Of a stretch of DNA of 64,000 bases, positions 24,493-37,315 are shown piece by piece (the stretch's first letter is position 1; every line of letters begins with the position of its first letter). Source of the DNA: Macrocybe gigantea (Eukaryota > Basidiomycota > Agaricomycetes > Agaricales > Callistosporiaceae). The notes under the pieces are model-generated. The model saw only the letters and a program-made list of their open reading frames with translations. It searched no databases and was not told where the DNA came from. The position numbers and the translations under genes were made by a program. Location of the stretch: assembly GCA_011319805.1 (NCBI GenBank), contig SJRY01000250.1, forward strand, positions 62,001 through 126,000, written 5' to 3'.

Positions 24493-26298
24493 ATGAAGGC
24501 ACGCGTCTTCAAATTTCTCTCCTATAGGCGCATCTTTCCAAGTAACTTTTCCTGCACAGATCTTGGCTATTCTCTACCGCGGAAACGAAGCTGCAGAGCA
24601 GGAACCCAGGCTCTTGGGCACAATCGAAAATCAGGTAATGCGCAGCCGCCTGTCTACCAGACGATGGATGCCAATATTATTTGCAGTTGGGGCTCCGTGA
24701 ATGGCTCACGTCTCTGGGCCACGAGTATATCGGTGAGCAATTTGAATTATATCGATCACCCAAGGGGCAAACCCCACTTAACGCAAATTATGGCAGTATG
24801 TTCATGTCCGGGCGCCGGTTTCCAGTCATTTGACCTCGTCTGCAAAAGGTTTCGGACAACAAAGAAGGGCCTGACAGCGATTTCCAGAAACACATCGTGG
24901 ATGTAAGTGCCAACTAGGATGCGCCCGCCTGCCGCAACCCTGATTTGGGTGATGACGTCATCAACAGGCCGAAATCCTGATCACAACGCCTTTCCATCCT
25001 GGGTAAACGTATATTTTCATTTTTCCGCCCTGGTCACTTGACTCCCTGTCACGTTGCAGCTATCTCACCCGTGAGCTATTTGAGAAGGTGGCTGCCCATT
25101 TTTCGTCTCTTTTTTACAGAGTCCTGTTCACGCCTTATCTCCAAAGGCCAAGAATCTCAAAATCTGTATCACCGCCGGTGTCGGTTCCGATCACATTGAC
25201 CTCAATGCCGCCGTCGATCATCGCGTGCAAGTTTTGGAGGTTCGTTGTCATTCGTCACGTATTCAGAATGCAACTAAACATCTCTAGGTTTCTGGATCCA
25301 ACGTCGTGTCCGTAGCGGAACATGTCCTCATGAGCATCCTCCTTCTCGTTCGCAACTTTGTGCCGGCACACGAGGTGACCAATTCGGCTTGTAAGATTTC
25401 GCAGCCAGGCCACTGAGCACCCTACTGTAGATGATCGAGCGCGGCGACTGGCAAGTGTCAGATATCGCAAGAAACGCCTTTGACCTCGAGGGCAAAGTTG
25501 TCGGCACCATTGGCGCTGGAAGAATCGGCTACCGTGTCCTTCAACGGCTCGTGCCGTTCGACTGCAAGGAGCTCCTTTACTACGATTATGCTCCCCTCCC
25601 TCCCGGTACGTCGTAATATTCTCGTATCCTGGGCCTCATTTCTCAAAATCATTTTTCAGCCGCAGCGCAGGCAGTCAAAGTCCGTCGTGTAGAGGACTTG
25701 AAGGTACGAGCTGCTTCGACGTCTTTGACAGCCCAACATTGAATACCATTCATCGTAGGAATTCGTGTCCCAATGCGATGTGATCACTATCAACTGTCCC
25801 CTGCATGAAGGCACCTCGGCCTCATCAACGCCGATCTGCTCAAGCACTTCAAGAAAGGAGCATGGCTCGTGAACACCGCTCGCGGTGCGATTTGTGACAA
25901 GGATGCTGTCGCTGCTGCTTTGAAGAGCGGACAGCTCGCCGGTTACTCTGGTGATGTCTGGAACGTCCAACCCGCCCCGAGAGACCACATTTGGCGCACG
26001 ATGAAGAATCCGTTGGGAGGTGGCAATGGAATGGTGCCCCACTACTCGGGCACTACCCTCGATGCTCAGCTCCGCTACGCGAATGGCGTCAGGGGCATCC
26101 TCGACCACTACTTCAACGATACTCCGCAAGAACCTCAGAACATCATCATTGGACTTGGTGCGTCGTGATCGTCATAAATTCTTTGTGCCTTTTTTGACGA
26201 GGTGCATGGTATAGGCAAGTACGAGACTCGTGCTTGTAAGTATCAGACTGGTATGATTTTTCGATTTTTCTCATTGTCCTACAGACGGCCAGCGTTGA
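24493..26298 (+). CDS. FDH1: NAD-dependent formate dehydrogenase
   Basis: This enzyme oxidises formate to CO2 with reduction of NAD, in the cytosol; in fungi it detoxifies formate from oxalate and methoxyl breakdown. The start exon gives MKAR, spliced to [20 protein letters not shown]. Then [86 protein letters not shown] (NAD fold), NTARGAICD (catalytic R), [20 protein letters not shown] and [15 protein letters not shown] (catalytic H). The last exons give GKYETRAYGQR and the stop. There are about nine GT-AG introns. The frame slips at 25815-25821 (HEGT then GLINADLL; one G of a GGG run appears missing). Length is about 360 residues, normal. It lacks an N-terminal targeting extension. Confidence 0.93.
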
Positions 26299-26517
26299 TC
26301 TGTTTTGATGACCAATCTGTACTGCTATTACGTCGCGAGCTTGTCATACCGTACATGTTCAATAGGAAATATGCTTGCTATGCAAAACAATCTCATTTTC
26401 ACTGGTACATGTTATGCGGCATAATACGGTTATAATTGACGGAATTAAGTATAGCACCATACTGTTACACTGTTAGGCCTATGCCTATCAATGGAGGATA
26501 TCCGTGCGCAAAGGAGT

Positions 26518-28890
26518 TTAGTCTCGTTTTACCCGTTCGAGCAGGTCCTCCTTGAAGAGCTTTTCCAGCTGCGCGGCATTCCTGCACCATATGCTATCCT
26601 CCGCATTGAAACGATGGCAGTTGTCAAACACTAACTGCACGTCGTCGACGAATGCTTCAAAAGTCTTGTACTGATTTGTGTCAAGTTTGTGTTCCATGGT
26701 GTGAAAATCTGTCCATCCCGTAAGGAATCACACAATGTTCGCATGCTGTTCAAAAAAAGGCAGCACGACTCTCACCCATCGGACTTTTGATGACATCGTA
26801 GTAGTCCGGTACTTCGGTCGCATCGACTGGGTTCAAGAACGGCCAGCTTCGGGGATGATTCACGAGTTTGTCCAGTATGAACGCCATCCGCTGTTTGTCG
26901 GCATTTTTCTGCGGTCGTGCGATCTCGCTATAGTCGAAGGTCAGCTGTCCTGAAACAAAGCCGATGACTGAATAGGAAGACGCACTTGAGTCTCATTGTG
27001 AGCCACCCACTTTCACCTGAAATCGAGAGAGAGAAAAAGAGCATCAGAGCGCCCTACGTGGCTTGGGTTGAAACAAAGAGAGCCTACGGAGCCCAGGAAC
27101 TTCTCTGGGATCGATTACCACGCTTCCACTGCCGGCCATGAACTGTGGCAGGCCAGGATAAACAAGGTGCGACCTCGACATCTGGCGAATCTTGGACAGA
27201 ACCGCATCTTGCTGCTGCGCGAGGATATTCGTCTTGTCTAGGTAGTTCACCTTGCGCAGCATCGTGCACTGCATAATTGTGCCGCCTTCATAGTCCTTGA
27301 TATACGCAGCCCAGATGGAGCGGTCAAGCGTGATTTCTTTTGAAAATCCTTGTTTTTCAAAGTAGCCGACTGCATAGTTGTCAGCGTAGGTCAAAAAGTG
27401 CATCATGTCCGGGTATGTCTTCTTGATGTGGGCCTTGAAGTGGTCCATGAGCATTCCGCCGTAGCCCTGTTCATTTCGACGAAATATTCGGACACGTCAA
27501 GAGGGAACAACCCGGGGTTCATACCTTCTCTTGATCCACAGACGCGGTGGCGAAAAAGACAATTTCCGCAAAGCCTCGGCGCGGAAACGGTCGGTAACAT
27601 ATCCCACCGACAACCTTGTAGCCTCTCTTGACAATGGCCAGAGCCTTGGAGTTTGCATCGTAGACGAGCCTAGCGATGTACTCTCTCGGCATATTGGGCA
27701 ACTGCTTCTGAAACAGTGTCTTGAGGCCCGTCAAGATGACGAGGGACCGCGGTTGCTTGTCGTTTTCAACGGGAGTAATTTGGATGACACCTTTTCTGAG
27801 CTCGATGGTGGCCGCTTTCTCTGTCTTGATAGGAAGCTAAAACGAATTGGTTGAATGTATAGAAGACATAATACACAAACGGGCAGCTACGTACACCCGT
27901 TGAAGGTCGTCCAGTCCCCCCTGTGTCCACCGTCACGCCAACCGCGAGGCGGCTTAATTGGCTCTCGTCCATGACGTCCTCCACTTTCACCTTGGATTCG
28001 CGGCCGTTGATACCATTCAACAAGGCAGTGTATCCGGCGCTGGTAGATGGCGCTGGTATGGAAGGAACAAATGGCTGGCCAGGAGGTTGTTTGCCGTTCC
28101 GTTTTGTCGGTGACAGCTCGAACGGTGAATCAGGTGCCTTTATGGCTGGTAAGGAAACCTGAGGCTTGTCTTCCTCGTCTTCCTCATCTTCGTCTCCTAC
28201 ATCTTCCGCGGTGCTCAGTGATGACATCGATATGCGCCGTTTCTTCGTCGGAGGCTGAGGCAAGTCGCTGAGCACGGATGACGTGGGCGACATGGGCATG
28301 ACTTTGGCATGACCTGGAAAACGTTGGCTTCGGGACGTCCAGAAGAGAAATATGCAGGGACACACTGACCTGATGATGGAGCCGAATGTGAAGGACCGAC
28401 CAGTGATACAGGTAATCGCATTTGTCGTCGTAATGAGGTGATGTCGTCATCCGCATATTCAAAATCTAAAAGTTTGCCCACATCCTGAATGAAGTCACAA
28501 CAGGCTTCAAGTATGTTTCGAGTTTCGTAGACGCAGCCATGAACTAACCTGCAACAACTCGTCTAATCTTATCGCTACACGGCTTCGGCGTGCAAACTCT
28601 GCGGGTCCAATTTCGGATTCGTCTGCCCCATGACGCGATACCTCGTGACCACAAGCACACTCAGAGAGGTAGGGAAAATGAGAGTCCTCGTCGTCAGAAC
28701 CGTACTGGTCCAGACCACTGAGAGTGGAGTCGTTGGTCGGCTCGTCCAGGACGACTTCCACACTGGGTGGCGGCCGGAATCCGCCACACGCGTTGCATGC
28801 TGAGCAAGGCGAGTGCCTGGAGATCTTGAGCGCTTGCTGAGAGCTGCTGAGCGTGTTCTGGATGTGCGACGCGGGGTATGCGAGTTTCAT
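26518..28890 (-). CDS. GCN5: Gcn5 histone acetyltransferase with PCAF-type N-terminal segment and bromodomain
   Basis: Gcn5 is the catalytic subunit of SAGA and acetylates histone H3. From the N-terminus: [19 protein letters not shown], then a Cys-rich stretch ([10 protein letters not shown] and, 45 residues on, [12 protein letters not shown]) followed by [16 protein letters not shown]. This resembles the PCAF homology domain of animal Gcn5/PCAF and is absent from yeast Gcn5. An acidic low-complexity linker with [15 protein letters not shown] comes next. The acetyltransferase domain contains [20 protein letters not shown] (catalytic E), [20 protein letters not shown] (acetyl-CoA loop), [29 protein letters not shown]. 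The bromodomain ends [20 protein letters not shown] before the stop at 26518. About nine introns; roughly 600-650 residues. The start codon is 83 bp from that of the divergent GH45-like gene. Confidence 0.93.
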
Positions 28891-28973
28891 GGTGAGGGCA
28901 TCGAATAGAGATGGTTGATCACATGACTCTGCATCTTGGTTTACCCCGCGACCGTCAGAGAACAAAAATACGC

Positions 28974-29889
28974 ATGGTGCGCTCGACAGCTTTCGCCCAC
29001 GACAAGTCCATGGTTATCGCTGACCGTTTCTGCAGTCGTTGGTGTTTATTCACCTTCCTCGTCCTTCCCGGTGCAGCATGGATCGATTATCCATCTGCTG
29101 GTTCTGCAACCATGACACACTACGACCTTCCACCAGATTACGTTGCGGCCTGTGGTTGTACACCATCAAGCACGCACTACCCTACTGCAGCCCTGTCACA
29201 GATGGCCTTTGGGAGCAGTAGAGCGTACGGTATGAATTTGATAAACCCGTCCGGTGATCTCATTTTGAATTTCGTTCAATTAGGCCCTGCATGTGGTCAA
29301 TGTTTTCAGCTCACACTCATTGATCCCGTCGTATCTGATCCACCATTTCGTCCGAATACCACTCAGTCTATAGTAGTCAAGGTGACGGACATGTGTCCCA
29401 TGTCAGGCGATGGATGGTGTTCGGCGACGGATGTCAAAGCCAACCCGTGCGCGGAGGCGCTTTGTCCCTGTTCCGTCGCGTCTAACCTGATATGCCAGAG
29501 CTGGTCAATATCTCAATTTCGATCTCGCATTTCCGTCAAAAGCCATTCCGGAAGATTTTTTCCCCTCTGACATAGCCACTTACGGCTTCAAGGCATGCTT
29601 CTTATTAGCCAGACTCATGAAATATGTTGACTTCTAGATAGGATTTCGGTGTCTGGAACATACGATATGAGGTAGTGCCCTGTCGCCCCAACTGGGCAGG
29701 GTCAAAAGAAGCCGCCGCATTAGGGAGCGTAGCTTACCTTGGCAGGGAAAGTGTCTGTTGTCCAGCGGATCCGACTGTACATTCTTCTTCCCTTCAAGTT
29801 GGATGATAACTGAACTTGCGGTTGAATTGTTACAGGGGAACGCTAATGACACCTGTCCATCGTATTCCGACCAAAATGGCTTACCGTAA
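28974..29889 (+). CDS. secreted GH45 / endoglucanase V-like (expansin-like) protein
   Basis: The product is a secreted double-psi beta-barrel protein of the basidiomycete GH45/endoglucanase V-like group, expected to act on cell-wall glucan. A signal peptide covers FCSRWCLFTFLVLPGAAW. Then GSATMTHYDLPPDYVAACGC, ALSQMAFGSSRAYGPACGQC, TQSIVVKVTDMCPMSGDGWC, AGQYLNFDLAFPSKAIPEDF (with the FxFD aspartate that serves as acid in Cel45), DFGVWNIRYEVVPCRPNWAG, EAAALGSVAYLGRESVCC, and a last exon NANDTCPSYSDQNGLP. Introns: a GT-AG one after RAYG, one before AGQYL, a GC-AG one at 29593-29641, and one before the last exon. The cysteine pattern is complete. Start at 28974 is the first ATG; an internal ATG at 29010 would give a shorter signal peptide. 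Whether it cleaves cellulose or only loosens it cannot be read from sequence. Confidence 0.85.
29593..29641 (+). other. GC-AG intron in the GH45-like gene
   Basis: The donor reads AAG|GCATGC and the acceptor AGATAG. Removing 49 nt joins ATYGFK to DFGVWNIRYE, the continuous sequence expected in the family. A GT donor that keeps the frame is not available nearby. Confidence 0.65.
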
Positions 29890-30149
29890 ATATCTTTTCC
29901 CCTTATACAATTGACCAAGCGGATTCACCGACGTTTCAGGCCAAACACGTTCAGCAGTTCTGCCGACCGTCTAGTCAGATCTTCCGCATTGATGCATATT
30001 CTGGGAACGACACTGTTGTTATCATTATACCACTGACAATATACCCGCTGAGCAGTAGTACTATTCCTATGTAAGAGATTATACCCAATATACATGTTAT
30101 TCTATATCATTCACTGCAAGCTATTGCGATACAGTAGCCAGATGGATTT

Positions 30150-31725
30150 CTATTGTTCAATATCACTGTGTACGGCAGTGTAAGCATCCTTTCTAGAGAA
30201 AACCTGCTTAGCATATCGTATGCCTCCGACTCTCACGAACAGATAGACAAAGAGGGCCACAAAACCAACAGCAAGAAGAGTCAACGCGGGTGAATAATAG
30301 CGATGAGCAGAGCTCTGAGTTTCGGGCGAAGATATCTTGTCATTAGCGACCACCTCGTTGGAATTGGCTTCAGGAGATATCGCGGTCGACGGTGTTGCCA
30401 AATCCTGTTGACAAACCCAACCACGATTTCATTACAATAACAGTTAAACAAGATTAGGCAACTAAAGTTCGACATGAGTAGGCACCTCATCAGTGGTGGT
30501 TGCCGTCACGGTGCTCTCCATTTCGAGCTGAAAGAAAGGCATGTAACACATCAGGAAACGAAAATAACGAAATGAGAGATGATATCGTCGCACCTCGCCG
30601 GAGTCGGCGACGATAACATCTTGAACAGGTTTATCGTTTCGGCCGGTCTTGACGTCTTCTGTAGGGTAGGGTTGGTAAGGGGAAAAAGATGTATCAGGAA
30701 GGACTGCACTTGCCAATCTTGTGAACGATATCCATTCCCTCCAAGACTTCACCAAATACGACCTATGATTCAGCGTGTGAGCAACACATAACTTATATAT
30801 GAAAAAACAACTTTACATGTCTCCCATCCAACCAACTCGTCTGAACAGTGCAGATGAACTAGCGCACGGGTCACTGATGTATTCAGATAGCGAATCTACA
30901 TAAACGTACGAATTGAGAACCTGAGAAAAAAATATTCAGCCAGTTGTCTAGTGCAAAAATTATACACAGCGCACCGTTCGTGTCCTTTCCGGCATTTGCC
31001 ATGGACAGGATACCAGGACCAGTGTGGCGAAGTTTGCTAGACCCAGATTTGAGCAGTAGGCTTCGTTTGCATGCGAAAAGGCTCACAAGTTTTCGTCCGC
31101 GAATCTGTCGCCATAGATGGACTGGATCGCTTCTCTGAGCTCAGCATCTTGAGGAAGTTATTAAAACGCTACCTTTCCGCCGGTACCGTCATGATTTGCT
31201 TATATGACGCGAACATGGTCAAATAATTGAGCACGAAGATGCAAAGTAGACCGTTCGCTTACTGAAGTCACCACCTTGAATCCTGTAACACAAATGAGCG
31301 GCGGAAACAGGCAAAAGCAACGGTCAAAACATACATAAAATTCTTGATGACTCTATGGAAGGTAGAACCCTTGTATCCAAATCCGAGGGCTTCTCCATTC
31401 TTTTTCACTCCGGTCGCTAGAGCGCGGAAGTTTTCAACGGTCTTTGGGACAGTCTGAAAAGGACGTGCCATCAACACGTCACGCTCAGCCTTGAAATGCA
31501 AATACTTACACCACCATAGAGACCCATTACAACTGCTCTGGATTAACATTTCGAAAGGCAGCGATAGCTTTGACACGTACTACGGCCGAGATCCTCGTCA
31601 CCATGCTTGATGTCGAAGTATACCTTGTTAGTGATTCTGGGTTTCTTTGCAGCCTCTGCAGACTGGGCGCAGAACAAAGCCAGGAGGGAAATCACAACGA
31701 AAGCTAGCGACACACGACGAAACAT
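30150..31725 (-). CDS. ER/secretory cyclophilin with C-terminal membrane anchor
   Basis: This is a peptidyl-prolyl cis-trans isomerase of the cyclophilin family. A signal peptide ([20 protein letters not shown]) precedes [20 protein letters not shown]. The catalytic domain has [34 protein letters not shown] (catalytic R), [37 protein letters not shown] (cyclosporin-binding W) and [20 protein letters not shown]. After a Thr/Ser-rich spacer comes a single membrane helix ([20 protein letters not shown]) and a short basic tail ending HSDIEQ. About nine short introns. The topology predicts a luminal isomerase anchored in ER or later membranes, unlike soluble cyclophilin B. The start codon chosen is the first ATG in frame; frame open upstream has none. 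Confidence 0.9.
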
Positions 31726-31813
31726 GGTGAAGGAAGGCAATAGTAAAATGGGTAACGTGGCACGACTGACAAGTACTTCGGATATACGTTAGTTACCGTG
31801 AGAAATCGGCTAT

Positions 31814-34340
31814 TCACTTCAAAGACACCAGTTTCTCCAAAGCAGAGCCTCCCGCAATCTGGAATTCCGACGATCCACTGCTCATAATCATGCCTCCTTT
31901 CTTCGTCAATTTTCCCTGAGCACGAACAACAGCTTGCATCCGTTTTTCGGTTGACTTGGGGTCGGCACCTAACTCGCCGTCCTTGATTTCCTTTGAGGTT
32001 TTACCCGGCCGCGATGAAGGCTTTTTGTTGCTGCCGGTGATGGCCTTGGGTGCCTCGCGAAGGGCAAATGCTTTCGCCAAATGGCCGATATGAAGATGGC
32101 GTATGTGGAAAATGTGCTTTTCATCCGAAGGATGCGTCGCGTACGCGCGCATATGCGAAAGAAACGCTTTCCTCGCGAAATGTGCATTCTGCGAACGTCA
32201 TTAGCAGCCCAAGACACATGGTTGGACACATCAGCCGCGACCCACCTCTGGTTTTCTCAAGACCCATCGTTCAAAGGAAAGCTGAACATCCGTAGCGCGC
32301 TCTTCGTATTCCTTGTCCTTGCCACCGTACCCGGATTGAAGAACAGTCTCAACACTGACACCTGTCAGGCCGATGCTCAATGCCTCTTTATCGTCCTTCT
32401 TGGCTTTTCCGCGCATTTTCCCCTCAACCCAACTCACCCAGGCCTGTTCACTTGGGGTAACCATGCTCCACGCTTCGCCACCTTTCCCTGCTCGTGCTGT
32501 GCGACCGACTCGATGAACATATTCGGTCGCCCCGCCTTCTGTGGGCAAGTCGTACTGAACAACGGCACCGACCAGAGGTAGATCCAGACCGCGAGAGGCG
32601 ACGGACGTGCACAATAAGATTGATGAGGATGGTGAATGGCTTGGGTCGTCTTCCTTCGCTTTCCTTGAAAAGTCTCGGATCGACGCAAGTCGGGTTTGCG
32701 TTGGCAATGAACCGTGGAGGCGATAGATTACGCCGTTAGGAAGTAAAGGACATTCGAGCGCTACCTTTTCGTGGTTAGCGTCCGCTGCTGGTCCTTCCTC
32801 TGCGCCGCTGTCATCAGAACCGTCCGTATTTCCTTTGGCATGGTCTGCTGATTCATCGTAAGAGCCCATGGTCATACCTCCGAGGAGATTCCAATGAAAA
32901 TCGACAGAATCTGTGCAGCTGAAGAACACGATAATTTTTGACCCACGACGACTTTGCGACAAGATCGAGCGCAATATAGCGACTAGGGCAACCAAGCGTA
33001 GCTTCAACGGAACGATGACGTATTTTTGAGATAATTGAGAAGGAGGGGTGAACTTATGCGAAACTTCCAGCGATGGTTCTGTTTCGTAGGTGGAATTGAG
33101 GTTATTCGAAACCGGCTCGGCTTCCGTGGCCTTGGTTACTAGAGGATTTTGCAGGGCAGTTCCTGCTAGTTTCTGCACATCTTCGCGGATCGTGGCTGAG
33201 CATAGAATTGTTTTCCTGCGCCTGTCCCAGTCCCAGCCACCAACCTCCATGCTTCGACCTTCTTTGACGGCTTGAATAGCAAGCTTTCGTCTACCATCCA
33301 AACCTTTCAGAATGCCACTGATCGTTTCCTCGAATCCCAGCTCCATCAAACGGTCAGCCTCGTCAAGGACAAGCCAGCGGCATTTTCCGACATTAAATGA
33401 AGACGTATTCTGCAGATGATCAAGAAGACGCCCTGGCGTTGAGACGAGGATGGGTATTCCCTTTCGAAGCCGCGCTTTTTCATGTGTCCGAGTTGCGCCA
33501 CCAATCAGAAGTCCGGAAACCATCCATCTCGTGAGTCGTGTCGAATGCGAAATTGACTCATCCGCGGAATCATCTTGTGGTCGCAAACGAAGTTGCAGCA
33601 GACTTTCTAATACGTCCGAGATCTGCTTCGCAAGTTCGCGAGTAGGTGTCACAATAATTGCCAAGGTGCCGATGGAACGGTCGATGTATGACAGTGAACC
33701 CAGAGGAAGGAGGTCGTGGATGATGGGAAGCAAGAAGGCAAGAGTTTTCCCAGATCCTGTCTGTGACTGGATGAACACATCTCTTTCGGAGGAGGCTGGG
33801 GATATTAAGGCCGGTATAGAAGAACGTTGTATCGACGTTGGCTTTGCGATCTTGAGTTTTTCCGTAAGATGGGCAACGATCAAGGAATTGAGTCCAAGAC
33901 CAGTGAATGTTGACGCCTCCAGGGGGGCATTGCTTGGAACAACGTTGATCTTTTCTGCAGGTTGAGAGGTAGGGGTCTCAACCTTTGGATTGGAGGAAAA
34001 GAGCGAGGAGATAAAATGCGTCGGACGAGCTGCTTGACTGCCTCTGGCGGTTGCGCTGCTAGGTTGTGCATCCGTACGGGGACGCTTAACTGGGCGTTGC
34101 TCAATTGATCCAGAGGACAAATGGTCGACCTTGGACGGCCGGTCATGTTGCTCGGTCACGGCCTTTCGTTTCGCTCCGCGCTTCGCCTTTAGCCTGGAAA
34201 AAATTGAGATCAGTTGATGAGTATTGACAAAAAGGTGTTACAACTGACCTGTCTGTCCACCTACCACCTTTCTTTCCAGTCTTGGTCTTGACGGGCCCGC
34301 TAGCATTCACGTCGAGGTTGAGCACAAGGCCATCATCCAT
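31814..34340 (-). CDS. DBP7: Dbp7-type DEAD-box RNA helicase
   Basis: Dbp7 is a nucleolar helicase needed for 60S ribosomal subunit assembly. Exon 1 gives [14 protein letters not shown], then a basic region with KKGGRWTDR and [12 protein letters not shown]. The helicase core is intact: [32 protein letters not shown] (Q motif region), [15 protein letters not shown] (Walker A), [35 protein letters not shown] (DEAD), [56 protein letters not shown]. After the core a short intron leads to the C-terminal segment with [18 protein letters not shown], which is typical of Dbp7, and the basic tail. There are two or three introns and no frame break. The start lies 108 bp from that of the divergent ESA1. 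Confidence 0.94.
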
Positions 34341-34448
34341 TTCCAAGTCCAGATCGTGGTCGTCCTTGTCATTTTTACAAGAGCAGAGCCTTAGTCAGCA
34401 ACCTCAGGAGTCATCCAACCGTCCGCAGCCTCAAAGGGGACCTCGACA

Positions 34449-36280
<1,832 letters not shown>

Positions 36281-36356
36281 ACGGAGGCGTTCGTGTTCTT
36301 CGCATACCAATAGAGCATCTTCATATTGTAAAGTATCGTGTAAAATTATATTTGCC

Positions 36357-37012
36357 TCACGATTCGTCCCTATGCGTGTCGCTTGCCGAGGCTCGAGCGA
36401 CGCGCTGTCTGAGGTTGGCGGATTCCTGGCCGTGATCTGCTGCGGTGCCGTTCTTGCGAATGCTAGGAGATGGCGGTCGAGAGGTTGCGGGTGAGAACAC
36501 GTCTACGCCTGACAACTTGAGGTTGTTCTCCTCCGAGGCGTAGAACGACTGTGGCTGCGATACACCGAGCATATGCAGGGATTCCTCCGCGCGTGCTGTA
36601 GCACATGTCACACTCAGTTCTTTCTGCGCTTTAAGAAGATATTCACGTTCGGCGGCCCCGATTGAAGGGCCTGTGCGTTCCGGCGATGCCGCGGTTTCAA
36701 CGAGCACGGGTGGCACGCGGTCCTTCGCATCTGGAGCAGCGTCGCTCGTCGACGCCTTCACATCGTCGATGACTCCGAGCGTGCGGGCAATGCCGTACGA
36801 CGAAATGTCCTGTCATGAGATGCCAGTTCAGACCGAGCGCTGCGAGAGAGATTACGGCATGGAGTAGAGAAAACGGCTACGTGCCAATAACGCGAGCACG
36901 ACGATTGGCAGACCTATGAGAATGGCGAGGACACGGCAGGCGAAGCGATGCGGGCGACCCAAGAGTTTGGCTGGTAATTCCACAGATATTCAGCATAGAG
37001 CTTCCAGATCAT
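36357..37012 (-). CDS. small single-pass membrane protein, function unknown
   Basis: I do not recognise this protein. The model starts MIWKLYAEYLW, followed by a hydrophobic helix (FACRVLAILIGLPIVVLALL). A second exon reads DISSYGIARTLGVIDDVKAS and then a polar region with EREYLLKAQKELSVTCATAR and LSGVDVFSPATSRPPSPSIR, ending RASASDTHRDES. The arrangement (short N-terminal tail, one membrane helix, about 150 polar residues) suggests a type of membrane adaptor. Frame changes near 36970 (one missing A would give LWKLPAKLLG) and near 36880 (splice of uncertain phase) leave the joints unsure. It is convergent with ESA1 (76 bp gap) and transcribed in the same direction as the CSL gene. Coding status is supported by codon-like bias and the clean second exon only. 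Confidence 0.5.
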
Positions 37013-37315
37013 GTTCGTGATGAGCGTTGACACTGGTCAACGAGTTGATCGGCGTACAAGCCAAGCAAACAAACTCGGCCACGTTTCTGGACCAGCAAAA
37101 CCCATCCTGTATTCTATTAATGGTACAAAAATCCCTGGTCTCGTTAATGACATAGAGCTAAGCTGTCGGATATCCGGAACGATAGCATACAAGATGTGAG
37201 AATCCTCCTTCGAAGAACAACTGGTAGCCGAAACGAGAAAGAGCAGAGCGAGCTAAGTAAACAGCAGATCGGCGAGAAAGATGAACAATTTGTACGCGAG
37301 GTTAGTAGAGTGACA
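37013..37315. other. intergenic region
   Basis: This stretch of about 300 bp between the small membrane protein start and the CSL stop, both on the minus strand, has no recognisable ORF, repeat or RNA gene. It should contain the CSL 3' end and the promoter of the small gene. Confidence 0.45.
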
